Below are positions 33,695 to 41,293 of a stretch of DNA of 64,000 bases, in pieces. This DNA comes from Paenibacillus sp. 37 (lineage in GTDB: Bacteria > Bacillota > Bacilli > Paenibacillales > Paenibacillaceae): assembly GCF_008386395.1 (NCBI RefSeq), contig NZ_CP043761.1, positions 5,084,001-5,148,000 on the forward strand. The letters are read 5' to 3'. A model generated the notes under the pieces. That model was not told the DNA's origin. It did no database searches and saw only the letters and a program-made list of their open reading frames with translations. Made by a program: the position numbers and the translations under genes. Numbering within the stretch: position 1 is the first letter of the stretch; each line of letters starts with the position of its first letter.

Positions 33695-34549
33695 ATGAAA
33701 AATATTGTATCCATGCGCTGGCTGCTCGCCAGAATGTATGAACCGGATGTCGTCATTGCAGATTGCCGATTCTTGCTCGGTCAGCCGGAGGCTGGAAGAC
33801 AAGCCTATGAAGCTGGACATATTCCAGGGGCCGTCTATCTCGATTTGGAAAAAGATCTGTCTTCTCCTGTATCTGCGCACGGAGGACGTCACCCTCTTCC
33901 TGATCCGGCTGTTCTCGCAAGTCGACTCTCCAAAGCTGGCATCGGCTCCAATAGTCGTATTGTTGCTTATGACGATCAAGGCGGGATGAATGCATCTCGG
34001 CTATGGTGGCTGCTTCGCTATATCGGTCATGAACAGGTGTATATCATGGACGAAGGTTTCTCCGCTTGGCAAAATGCCAAATTCCCGGTGACTCAGGATG
34101 TGCCCGTTCAGATCCCGTCTTCCTTTGAAGTGAACGTACAGCCACAGATGCTGGCAAGTGTTGAGGATGTGCAACAAGCCTCTGCAAATGGCAGTGCCGT
34201 GCTAATTGACTCCCGTGATGCTCGCCGCTATGCGGGGCTGGAGGAACCGATTGATGCCAAGGCCGGACATATTCCGGGTGCGGTGAATTATTTTTGGAAA
34301 GATGTGTTGGATTGGGATGGACGTTGGACAGATACTGGGGTGTTAGAAGAGCGCTTTAGTAAGCTGGACAAGGATGGTGCGATTATCGTGTATTGCGGCT
34401 CTGGTGTCTCTGCCTGCCCGAATGTGATTGCGCTGGAAGAAGCAGGATTCTCGAATGTAAGATTGTATTCCGGAAGCTGGAGCGACTGGATTAGTTATGA
34501 GGAGAATCCGGTGGCTATAGGTGATACGGAAGCGGATAAAGACGTATAG
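33695..34549 (+). CDS. sseA: Sulfurtransferase with two rhodanese domains (SseA-like)
   Basis: A 284-residue tandem rhodanese protein. The inactive N-terminal domain spans residues 5-130 (RQAYEAGHIPGAVYLDLEKDL), and the catalytic C-terminal domain about 150-275, with the active-site loop CGSGVSA around Cys231. Such enzymes transfer sulfur from thiosulfate or 3-mercaptopyruvate to acceptors; the CGSGVSA loop is of the mercaptopyruvate type. The start is the ATG at 33695 (AAGGCGGTG upstream); a TTG three bases earlier is possible. Its last codons, DWISYEENPVAIG, recur three more times downstream as orphan 3' ends, each followed by a hairpin; see the corresponding finding. Confidence 0.92.
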   Translation: MKNIVSMRWLLARMYEPDVVIADCRFLLGQPEAGRQAYEAGHIPGAVYLDLEKDLSSPVSAHGGRHPLPDPAVLASRLSKAGIGSNSRIVAYDDQGGMNASRLWWLLRYIGHEQVYIMDEGFSAWQNAKFPVTQDVPVQIPSSFEVNVQPQMLASVEDVQQASANGSAVLIDSRDARRYAGLEEPIDAKAGHIPGAVNYFWKDVLDWDGRWTDTGVLEERFSKLDKDGAIIVYCGSGVSACPNVIALEEAGFSNVRLYSGSWSDWISYEENPVAIGDTEADKDV

Positions 34550-34566
34550 CAGTGTATCGATGTTGA

Positions 34567-34609
34567 ATACATCGCCAGGGGGCTTATCTTCCCCGGCGAT
34601 GTATTTTTC
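34567..34609 (+). terminator. Terminator of the sulfurtransferase gene
   Basis: ATACATCGCC and GGCGATGTAT with inner GGGG/CCCC form a 14-pair stem followed by TTTTTCTTTG. Confidence 0.9.
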
Positions 34610-34631
34610 TTTGTTTGGATTCATGATAATA

Positions 34632-34665
34632 GAAAAACCGTGATGGACATCTGTCCACCACGGTT
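34632..34665 (-). terminator. Terminator of the acetamidase gene
   Basis: On the minus strand AACCGTGGTGGACA and TGTCCATCACGGTT form a stem followed by TTTTCTATT, 15 bases beyond the acetamidase stop. Confidence 0.85.
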
Positions 34666-34680
34666 GAATCATGAAATCTA

Positions 34681-36240
34681 TTATTGCTTTTTACTTAAAG
34701 ATACATTTGCTGTTAACGTCTTGTCGATCGTCGTCCAGTTGACATAAGCACCGAGTATTTCATTAATAACAGAAACTGGAATGACAGTTTCACCAGTTAA
34801 AAGCTTTGGTACGTTACTATTGAACACTAGTTTATCGTTAATTGAATACACATCTGAACCAATTTGAGCACTTATATTTTTCGTACCTAATTTGATTTGC
34901 GTGGTACGCGTCTTATGATCCCATTTTACTGTACCGCCCAATAGCTCCGAAATGGTTCGAATCGGTACGTAGAACTCATCATTATGAACAACCGGTTTGA
35001 TTGTCGTCCCCCCTACATTCATAGCAACATCAACATATTCAAGGAAATCAGTCTTTCTAATGAGTCCATGAACGCCTTTTGTTCGGTCCACGACCTGAGA
35101 TACTTCGTAATCCGTTGCGGCCGATAGGTACGCATAAGCTACACTTCTATCCATATCAAGCTTATCGGATAAAAATTGAATCGATTCACGTACTGATTCT
35201 TTCATAGCTTCATCCAAATCAGGGTCCAGTCCAATCGGAATCCAATAATCCTCTGTTTCAGCAAAGGGTTGCGTGAATTCTCCACTGTGTGGTAGTGATG
35301 GATCACCTTTCTTTAACACCGTTAACCGAACTGTCCCCCTTAAGGAAGCTTCCAATGCAGTTAACGCCACTTCTCCATCTCCTTGAGCAAAGTGTGGATC
35401 TCCAGTATAGAATAGACCGCCTTTAACTTGAATCGGATAATAAATAGTTGCACCAACACCCAACTCATTAATATCCATATTCCCTCCTGTTTCAATAGGT
35501 GGAATCGAACTCACAACTTCACTGGTATTTGGTGCAACCCCCATAACACCTAGAAACGGGTTAATGGGGAAACGTACATTTTTGCCAGCTTTTGTTGGTA
35601 ATACCCCATACCAGTTGCCGTTGATTTCTTCAATAGGCGTAAATATAGATACATTATTATATAATTCCGGTTTTGTTGCGCTAGCTCCCTCTTGTGGGCC
35701 TGTATTTTCTGGAAATTCGTTAGGAAGGGCACCTTTACCATGGCGGTTAGAAATGACACCATATGGAACTCGCGTTTGCAATGAAAGGACTTCTACTTTA
35801 AGAACATCACCCGGCTCTGCTCCCTCAACCGCTACTGGCCCAGTGATAATATGAGGTCCGTCTTTTACAAAATCATGCTTAATCTCAGAAGCTGCAATTG
35901 CCTTCGCATCATCCAACACGCCATCGGATGAGACACCAAATTTGCCGAAGTACTCGCCTGGATTTCTCCCTTGATCCTCCATCAGTCCCTCATGCGATAC
36001 CGTGTCAAATGTTACAGCACTTCCTGATGGTACAGTAAGAATCGGAGAGCTGTCTCGATTAGGCAGTGATCCCCAGCGAATGTTCTCAATCGCAGACATT
36101 ACATAATAATCACCTTCAACCTTTGCAAGGGTTGTTGGTTGCAGCGGCATACTAAAGCCCACTGAAGGTAGAGCAAATGTAAACATACTTATAATCCCTA
36201 CTGAAACCCCAAATTTCCTAATCGTTCGGTTAATAAACAT
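34681..36240 (-). CDS. Secreted acetamidase/formamidase with copper-amine-oxidase-like stalk domain
   Basis: A 519-residue protein with a signal peptide (residues 1-30), an FmdA/AmdA acetamidase/formamidase domain (about 40-400; VPSGSAVTFDTVSH, EGAEPGDVLKVEV, GGNMDINELGVGATIYYPIQVKGGLFYTGDPHFAQGDGE) and a C-terminal copper-amine-oxidase N-domain-like module (about 405-515; GGTTIKPVVHNDEFYVPIRTISELLGGTVKWD). The amidase would hydrolyse small amides to acid plus ammonia, here outside the cell; most relatives are cytosolic. The stalk module usually serves as a cell-surface or dimerisation part in Paenibacillus exoproteins. Base composition is more AT-rich than in the flanking genes. It is the only gene in the first interval between sseA 3'-end copies. 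Confidence 0.88.
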   Translation of the reverse strand: MFINRTIRKFGVSVGIISMFTFALPSVGFSMPLQPTTLAKVEGDYYVMSAIENIRWGSLPNRDSSPILTVPSGSAVTFDTVSHEGLMEDQGRNPGEYFGKFGVSSDGVLDDAKAIAASEIKHDFVKDGPHIITGPVAVEGAEPGDVLKVEVLSLQTRVPYGVISNRHGKGALPNEFPENTGPQEGASATKPELYNNVSIFTPIEEINGNWYGVLPTKAGKNVRFPINPFLGVMGVAPNTSEVVSSIPPIETGGNMDINELGVGATIYYPIQVKGGLFYTGDPHFAQGDGEVALTALEASLRGTVRLTVLKKGDPSLPHSGEFTQPFAETEDYWIPIGLDPDLDEAMKESVRESIQFLSDKLDMDRSVAYAYLSAATDYEVSQVVDRTKGVHGLIRKTDFLEYVDVAMNVGGTTIKPVVHNDEFYVPIRTISELLGGTVKWDHKTRTTQIKLGTKNISAQIGSDVYSINDKLVFNSNVPKLLTGETVIPVSVINEILGAYVNWTTIDKTLTANVSLSKKQ

Positions 36241-36416
36241 AACGCTCCCCCTCTGTGATATGTAATATTACCTAACACAAATAAACACTAACATATAAAT
36301 ACATTTACAACAATATTTTTTTGTTAAAAAACATAACACAAATTAACTACTCTTTAAGAATAAACTTATAAAAATAAATGCTATGTCATTATAATTACCA
36401 TATACAAAGCAACTCA
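36241..36416. other. Very AT-rich upstream region of the acetamidase gene
   Basis: This 176-base gap has a much higher A+T content than the rest of the window and no gene. It ends exactly where similarity to the sulfurtransferase 3' end begins (36417). Confidence 0.5.
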
Positions 36417-36510
36417 CGAATGTGGAGTTGTATTCCGGAAGGTGGATTGACTGGATTAGTTATGAAGAAAATCCGGTGGCTACCGGGGAAGAGATAGATA
36501 CGGAGCACAA
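36417..36510 (+). pseudogene. Orphan 3' end of an sseA-like gene, copy 1
   Basis: From 36417 the sequence matches the sulfurtransferase gene from 34452 onward: 56 of the first 65 bases are identical by hand alignment. The reading NVELYSGRWIDWISYEENPVATG corresponds to NVRLYSGSWSDWISYEENPVAIG. There is no upstream part of the gene. The remaining frame is open through the old C-terminus and runs into the following hairpin. Substitutions differ from the complete gene mostly without breaking the frame, as expected for a copy from another strain's allele. Confidence 0.85.
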
Positions 36511-36526
36511 GTCTACAGGATCTCAA

Positions 36527-36576
36527 CGGCAAATACACCGCCATGCAGGCTGATGCCTGGGGCGGTGTATTTGCCG
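36527..36576. terminator. Hairpin after sseA 3'-end copy 1
   Basis: CGGCAAATACACCGCC (36527-36542) and GGCGGTGTATTTGCCG (36561-36576) form a perfect 16-base stem. It lies at the same distance from the relic as the true terminator does from sseA. Confidence 0.75.
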
Positions 36577-36652
36577 GCCTCAGCGTCACCCGGGAATACT
36601 GAAGAGAGGCATCGTTGCACGGGAAGACTGATCCAACCAGATCCCTTCCCGC

Positions 36653-37555
36653 TTAATGAAACAAAATCTGTAAAAGAAAATGAGGAGAAGCATTCATGAG
36701 TCCATGAATCAGAATAATCACCCATATTTTACGATAGCGGGCCCACATATAACCAAGAAACAGACCCGTAACCCCATGATTTGCAATCACTGTTGCCACA
36801 TCTATATCCCACTGACCATTTCCTTGAATGGCGATATGCCAAATGGACCATAGTATTGAAACTAGTAGTATGGCGGGCCATCTTCCAAGCAACGCCTCCA
36901 ATCGAGTTTGCATCCATACTCGATAAAAAACTTCCTCCAATACGCTATTGATCACAAAACCAATCAACACCAAGAGAAGTAATTCTGTCGTATCGGTTCC
37001 TACAATTGCTCCTTCTGGTTGTGCAATTGGGGAATAGAACTTTAGATAACCCCACACCACAATAACGATTAGTGGTGCGATGACGTGTCTGTGGGTACGA
37101 GGCTTTGCAGAGATATTATCTTGCTGTCCGCCAGTCATTTTTCGATAAATCAGTAATAAAATCAATGGGATGAACAATAATGTCGTCAACTTGAACGTCA
37201 AATAATTTAGCTGGAAATGTAATCCTTGCGGGTCTATCGTTATCAGAGAAACCGTAAATAAAACGCCTGACAGCAATAATACAATGGATTGAACGACCAA
37301 GTGCTTTTTCTCCATTTGCTTGAAATAAAAGAGATCTTGACTTTTATAAGGAATCATACGGATTAGAACAATGCCAAGGAATGCCGGCAACATACTATGC
37401 CATATTGGAATCACTTCCTCACGATCAGCCGTGTACCTTATATTCAAGTTTCCTGTCCACACTAACCACAATACAGCAGCAAATATCATGATCATGCATA
37501 ATAAGCCGATTGCCTTTCCCCATGCTGGAAACATTACTTTGAATTGCTGATTCAT
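36653..37555 (-). CDS. CPBP-family intramembrane glutamic protease
   Basis: A 300-residue protein with about eight transmembrane helices. The CPBP (Abi) motifs are EEVFYR (Glu207-Glu208, Arg212), WSIWH (His240) and IANHGVTGLFLGYMWAR (His260). These Rce1-like proteases are often linked to bacteriocin self-immunity or maturation. GGAGGGG precedes the ATG. It is divergent from a TetR gene with a near-identical operator in front of each, so it is probably its target. Both genes occupy the second interval between sseA 3'-end copies. Confidence 0.9.
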   Translation of the reverse strand: MNQQFKVMFPAWGKAIGLLCMIMIFAAVLWLVWTGNLNIRYTADREEVIPIWHSMLPAFLGIVLIRMIPYKSQDLFYFKQMEKKHLVVQSIVLLLSGVLFTVSLITIDPQGLHFQLNYLTFKLTTLLFIPLILLLIYRKMTGGQQDNISAKPRTHRHVIAPLIVIVVWGYLKFYSPIAQPEGAIVGTDTTELLLLVLIGFVINSVLEEVFYRVWMQTRLEALLGRWPAILLVSILWSIWHIAIQGNGQWDIDVATVIANHGVTGLFLGYMWARYRKIWVIILIHGLMNASPHFLLQILFH

Positions 37556-37598
37556 TCCAATTCCCCTCCTTGAGTGCTATGTCGCCTTTGCTTCTTTT

Positions 37599-37672
37599 TT
37601 AATTCAATTGAGTTAAATAAACTCTAGCACATCTCATCTTCATCGTCTATTTATTTCAGTTGAGTTAAATAA
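37599..37672. promoter_or_regulatory. Paired TetR operators between divergent genes
   Basis: Two 22-base sites (37599-37620 and 37651-37672) agree at 20 of 22 positions and share the core TTGAGTTAAATAA; the first is an imperfect palindrome (TTAATTCAATTGAGTTAA). One faces the CPBP gene and the other overlaps the TetR promoter region. TATGAT at 37673-37678 is a likely -10 box. Confidence 0.7.
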
Positions 37673-37689
37673 TATGATATTCTGTGTGT

Positions 37690-38268
37690 ATGCCAAAAAT
37701 CGTGGACCATGAGAAGATGAAGAATATTATTGCTGAAGCAACTTGGAAAATCATTAGTGAGCAAGGCATTCATCATGCAACGTCAAGAACAATTGCGAAG
37801 GAAGCCGGATTATCACAAGGAGCCTTAAGACATTATTTTTCCAAACAAGAGAGCCTGCTAGCATTTGCAATGGAGTTAGTTAAAGAAAAGGTACTTACTC
37901 GGTTAAGGAATCTGAATGCAAAAGAACTGGCGCCTCAAGAAAGAATTGTTGAATACTTGCTCGAGCTAGTACCTACGGATGAACAAACATTATTGGAAAT
38001 GGAGGTTTGGTTTGCATTTGTAACCTATGGAAAGACGCAAAAAGGGTTCGATGCCAATTATGAGGACCTGCAGAGTGCAATCAGGAACTGCATTATGTAC
38101 TTAAAAAATGAAGGTCTTCTGCGCACTACCGATGAAGAGAAGGAACACGAAAAGCTGTATGCCTTTATGAATGGGATGGCTCTCAATTTGTATCTAGAGC
38201 CGCATAAGATAAATCGAACACGAAGCAAAGAAATGATACAAGACTATATCCATTGGATTATACGTTGA
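37690..38268 (+). CDS. TetR-family transcriptional regulator
   Basis: A 192-residue regulator. The N-terminal helix-turn-helix is GIHHATSRTIAKEAGLSQGALRHYFSKQESLL (about 22-53), followed by a helical ligand domain with a BetI-like C-terminal pattern. The ATG at 37690 is used; a GTG two codons earlier is possible. No ribosome site is visible and the -10 box is only 12 bases before the ATG, so the transcript may be leaderless. It lies divergent from the CPBP protease gene, with duplicate operators between them. Confidence 0.9.
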   Translation: MPKIVDHEKMKNIIAEATWKIISEQGIHHATSRTIAKEAGLSQGALRHYFSKQESLLAFAMELVKEKVLTRLRNLNAKELAPQERIVEYLLELVPTDEQTLLEMEVWFAFVTYGKTQKGFDANYEDLQSAIRNCIMYLKNEGLLRTTDEEKEHEKLYAFMNGMALNLYLEPHKINRTRSKEMIQDYIHWIIR

Positions 38269-38339
38269 AGGAAAGCATGACACACAGATCGGGGAGTTAA
38301 GTTAGCGTGCCAAAGCGTAGCAGAATCCCATCTGCAGCA

Positions 38340-38392
38340 GGAGCGACTGAATAAGTTATGAGGAAAATCCGGTGGTTATCGGGGAAAAATAA
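38340..38392 (+). pseudogene. Orphan 3' end of an sseA-like gene, copy 2
   Basis: Positions 38340-38385 match the sulfurtransferase 3' end (34479 onward) at 40 of 46 bases. In the gene's frame it reads SD-stop-ISYEENPVVIGEK-stop, so one Trp codon has become TGA and the natural stop is retained at 38390-38392. The match is shorter than copy 1, and no upstream gene sequence is present. Confidence 0.8.
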
Positions 38393-38397
38393 AGATT

Positions 38398-38426
38398 AAG
38401 AACCCGCGTCTGACGCGGGCTTCTTT
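38398..38426 (+). terminator. Hairpin after sseA 3'-end copy 2
   Basis: AAGAA-CCCGCG and CGCGGG-CTTCTT pair around a five-base loop and are followed by TG. It is the terminator-like element directly following the relic stop codon. Confidence 0.75.
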
Positions 38427-38456
38427 GTGCTTTCTATACATCCATATCCATGCATT

Positions 38457-39065
38457 TCAGGAGCTTACCTCTCCGACTTCTGTAACGTTTAGATTCAGCT
38501 TATGTTTTTGGCATACTTCGTAAAAATCTTTTGAAACAATGGGTTTGAAGATATTGATATAATCCAGCATAAAAAATTCATGCTCGCCAATTCGCTCTTT
38601 ATGAAGGCAGATTCGAGATACAACTTTGACGTTCTTACGTGGAGGCTGTTCTACAGATGCAGCAATGACTGCTTTGCGCCCATATTCGGAACGTTCATAA
38701 TCAAAAACATCCAAACGATCAAGGTGATGTGCAGTCCAATAGGTTTGATCAACCGAACGACCGTCATGGTAACATACCGTTGTCGGAATAAACTGTGTGT
38801 TTGTTTGCTTTTCCTCCAGCAGCTTTTTAAAACAATCTGATACGTGTCTTGTGCCTGTGATCGTCTCAAAATAATCTACATTCAGGTTGCGCACCGAGGA
38901 CAGTAACTCAACCTCTGCGGTTGTCCCCTCTGGCAACGGATTCCCTACCGCCAGATAATTCACCTCTAATTGGGGAGTGAAAATCGTTCCACCACTAATA
39001 AACCCTCTACGTGGATATTGAGATTCCAGAAAATAATAGTTCAAAGAATGATGTCTCCTTTCCAA
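38457..39065 (-). CDS. Putative immunity-type protein (Imm11-like)
   Basis: A 202-residue protein without signal or membrane segments. The central block YWTAHHLDRLDVFDYERSEYG followed by basic strand FVSRICLHKERIGEHEFFMLDYINIFKPIVSKDFYEVCQ-type segments resembles the Imm11 (DUF1629-like) immunity family, in which an I/V-x-x-LDRxDxxDxxxS pattern precedes a strand and a VSxxF helix. The resemblance is by recollection and remains uncertain. The family protects against polymorphic toxins; no toxin gene is adjacent. It lies in the third interval between sseA 3'-end copies. AAAGGAGAC precedes the ATG. Confidence 0.45.
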   Translation of the reverse strand: MERRHHSLNYYFLESQYPRRGFISGGTIFTPQLEVNYLAVGNPLPEGTTAEVELLSSVRNLNVDYFETITGTRHVSDCFKKLLEEKQTNTQFIPTTVCYHDGRSVDQTYWTAHHLDRLDVFDYERSEYGRKAVIAASVEQPPRKNVKVVSRICLHKERIGEHEFFMLDYINIFKPIVSKDFYEVCQKHKLNLNVTEVGEVSS

Positions 39066-39108
39066 TTGAAGTGCTTTTCATCCATTTTACATCTTTGCAT
39101 GCAAAATA

Positions 39109-39145
39109 GGGGCCGGGTTACTCATGAACATGAGTGCCCTGCCCC
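39109..39145. terminator. Strong hairpin between divergent genes
   Basis: GGGGC-c-GGG-tt-ACTCATG and CATGAGT-g-CCC-t-GCCCC form a long stem with two-base loop. Its place between two divergent genes is unusual for a terminator. Confidence 0.6.
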
Positions 39146-39286
39146 TTGCTTTAATATACATATGAATATACAGACCTTAAGCAACACTATAACAGATCGA
39201 AAAGAAACAGTCTATATTTTTGGGGAAATGTTCTATATATTTAGGTTGCTGGCCGGCAAAATACAGATGAAACGGAGCATAAATCA

Positions 39287-40267
39287 ATGATTTCCAACAA
39301 CCATCTTACTCGTGAAGAACTACAGGATTATCTGTACAATGTATTTGGTGCCGGTTACCACATAACGCAGAGCGCAAGAATTCATGGAGGCGCACAAAAA
39401 GTCATTTACAAAATTGATTGCACGAATGGTTTCACTTGTATGTTTTACGTTTGGGATATTTCCAGCAACTATTTTCAGGAAGAGATCTTGAATGACTCCA
39501 CTTTCCACAGTTATTATGGCAGCGAACTTTTCTCTTTGAATACTCGCTTTCTCGCTCAACATGGAATTCGAACACCAATCTTGTATGATCTAAATAACGA
39601 TAGAGACCGGCACTCTTATGATTTTGCTCTTGTTGAGTATGTAGATGGACAAAAAGCCGAAGCCTATTTCCAGCATAAAAACCACAAAGATCGGGATGAG
39701 TTGTTTCAACGGATCAGGGATATGTTGTCTAATATGCATAACATCCAAAGAAACGTTTATGGAAACGCCAACAATAACAACAAAAAGGCTGGGCCTTGCT
39801 ACCAAGTTCAGCGGTTAGATGCCGAAGCAGCCTTATCCTATGCATCCAAGCACATGACAGATATAAGGAATAATGACGAAAGGCTGCTTGAGAAACTTTA
39901 CGAATTGGAAGCAGCCATTCAACCCAGAGATCTCTATAGTTTCATTCATGGAGAGTTAGGTCCGGATCATATATGGATAGATCATGCTATGCAACCATGC
40001 CTTATTGATATTGAGGGCGCAGGATTTTTCGATCTCGAACATGAGCATAGCTTTCTGGAGTTTCGATTTGGAGACTTTTATCAATACTTAAAAAATAATG
40101 ATCTCGACCCGGAGCGGATGACATTTTATCGATTTTGCCATCATTTGTTCTTGATATCAGGAGGATTGAAACTGCTTCACAGACAATTCCCCGATCAGCA
40201 ATTCGCAAGAGGCCTCGCGGAGTATCATGCCAGATGTGCAATTCAGATGCTTAGCCAAAAAGTTTAA
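39287..40267 (+). CDS. Aminoglycoside phosphotransferase-like kinase
   Basis: A 326-residue protein with the APH/choline-kinase fold. The N-lobe has a beta-strand QKVIYKIDCTNGFTCMFYVW with the likely ATP-binding Lys, and the C-lobe has the Brenner motif HGELGPDHI (catalytic acid at HGE in place of HGD) followed by the metal-binding DIEGAGFFDLEHE. The catalytic loop Glu in place of Asp is a conspicuous variation. Family members phosphorylate antibiotics, homoserine, choline or sugars; the target is unknown. The start is the ATG at 39287. It lies with the ankyrin gene (40341) in the third interval between sseA 3'-end copies. Confidence 0.8.
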   Translation: MISNNHLTREELQDYLYNVFGAGYHITQSARIHGGAQKVIYKIDCTNGFTCMFYVWDISSNYFQEEILNDSTFHSYYGSELFSLNTRFLAQHGIRTPILYDLNNDRDRHSYDFALVEYVDGQKAEAYFQHKNHKDRDELFQRIRDMLSNMHNIQRNVYGNANNNNKKAGPCYQVQRLDAEAALSYASKHMTDIRNNDERLLEKLYELEAAIQPRDLYSFIHGELGPDHIWIDHAMQPCLIDIEGAGFFDLEHEHSFLEFRFGDFYQYLKNNDLDPERMTFYRFCHHLFLISGGLKLLHRQFPDQQFARGLAEYHARCAIQMLSQKV

Positions 40268-40340
40268 TTATCCCGCTTAATCAAACTGTGATAACACTAT
40301 AAACATGAATATGGATATAAGCCTGAAAGGAGGTTTGAAC

Positions 40341-41135
40341 ATGGAATTTATTTACGAAGATGAAAAACTTGCAGTGAGCTTTATTCAAGCCATTCACACT
40401 GGAGATATTCCATCGTTACAGCAACTGCTGGCAGAGAATCCCGGGTTGGCAAAGATAAGAATATTGGAAAGAAAGCCTGACAACGTAGATTCAGATTCCA
40501 GAATCTCTCGAACGCTGCTGCACGTGGTAACGGATTGGCCGGGGCACTTCCCTAATGGAGCGGATACCGTGCGAGTGTTGACCAAGTTCGGTGCGGAAGT
40601 GAACGCTCCTTTTGTCGGTCCAAACATCGAGACACCTTTGCATTGGGCTGCAAGCTCCAATGATGTTCAAGTGCTCGATGCCCTTCTTGATGCTGGCGCA
40701 GATGTTGAAGCCCCTGGCGCAGTCATCGCCGGAGGCACACCGCTGGACGATGCTATTGCTTTCGCACAATGGAATGCAGCACGGCGCTTGGTTGAGCGCG
40801 GCGCGATCTTTGCCCTTTGGCATGCGGCCGCCCTAGGAGATATTCACGCCATACAAGAACACTTTAAAGGAGCTAAACTCCCAGAACGTTATCCTTGGGG
40901 AACAAGCACCTCCCCTTCTCCTCCCGATGCAGTAACCGTTGCTTTCTGGTGTGCTTGCCATGGAGGACAAAGAGAATCAGCCGAGTACCTACTTGACCAA
41001 GGTGCCGAATTGAATTGGATAGCCAGCTGGGATGGATTGACTCCACTGGACACAGCAAAACGTAATTTTTCAGCTGAACTGATCCCGTGGCTTGAAAGTC
41101 AAGGTGCCAAATCCGCTAGCGAGATTCACAGGTAG
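40341..41135 (+). CDS. Ankyrin-repeat protein
   Basis: A 264-residue soluble protein with about five ankyrin-type units: the clearest are ETPLHWAASSNDVQVLDALLDAGADVEAPG, GTPLDDAIAFAQWNAARRLVERGAIF, and VTVAFWCACHGGQRESAEYLLDQGAELNWIASWDGLTPLDTA. Such repeats mediate protein-protein binding. AAGGAGG lies eight bases before the ATG at 40341; a longer reading from 40305 would make the ribosome site internal. It follows the APH-like gene by 73 bases and probably shares its transcript. It is the last gene before sseA 3'-end copy 3. Confidence 0.87.
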   Translation: MEFIYEDEKLAVSFIQAIHTGDIPSLQQLLAENPGLAKIRILERKPDNVDSDSRISRTLLHVVTDWPGHFPNGADTVRVLTKFGAEVNAPFVGPNIETPLHWAASSNDVQVLDALLDAGADVEAPGAVIAGGTPLDDAIAFAQWNAARRLVERGAIFALWHAAALGDIHAIQEHFKGAKLPERYPWGTSTSPSPPDAVTVAFWCACHGGQRESAEYLLDQGAELNWIASWDGLTPLDTAKRNFSAELIPWLESQGAKSASEIHR

Positions 41136-41172
41136 ATGAATGGCTAGCATAGAATTGCCAATTGCCAGTGGC

Positions 41173-41220
41173 TGCGAATACAGTTATAAAGAGAATCCAG
41201 TGGCTACTGGGGATGTGTAG
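41173..41220 (+). pseudogene. Orphan 3' end of an sseA-like gene, copy 3
   Basis: From 41182 the sequence matches the sulfurtransferase 3' end at 27 of 33 bases; a weaker match begins near 41173. In the gene's frame it reads SYKENPVATGDV-stop, with the natural stop TAG at 41218-41220. This is the shortest of the three relics and lies furthest from the complete gene. Confidence 0.7.
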
Positions 41221-41237
41221 AAGACTCCAACAAATAT

Positions 41238-41286
41238 ACACAACGAAAAGTACATCACCACTTGAGCGATGTACTTTTCGTTGTGT
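41238..41286. terminator. Perfect 19-base hairpin after sseA 3'-end copy 3
   Basis: ACACAACGAAAAGTACATC (41238-41256) and GATGTACTTTTCGTTGTGT (41268-41286) pair without mismatch around an 11-base loop. It also serves as the likely terminator of the convergent oxidoreductase gene. Confidence 0.85.
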
Positions 41287-41293
41287 GGTGATT

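Noticed and set aside
34550..41286. Insertion sequence or integron as the cause of the sseA-end cassettes
   Set aside because: No transposase, integrase, attI-like site or terminal inverted repeats were found in the interval; the only shared sequence is the sseA 3' end.
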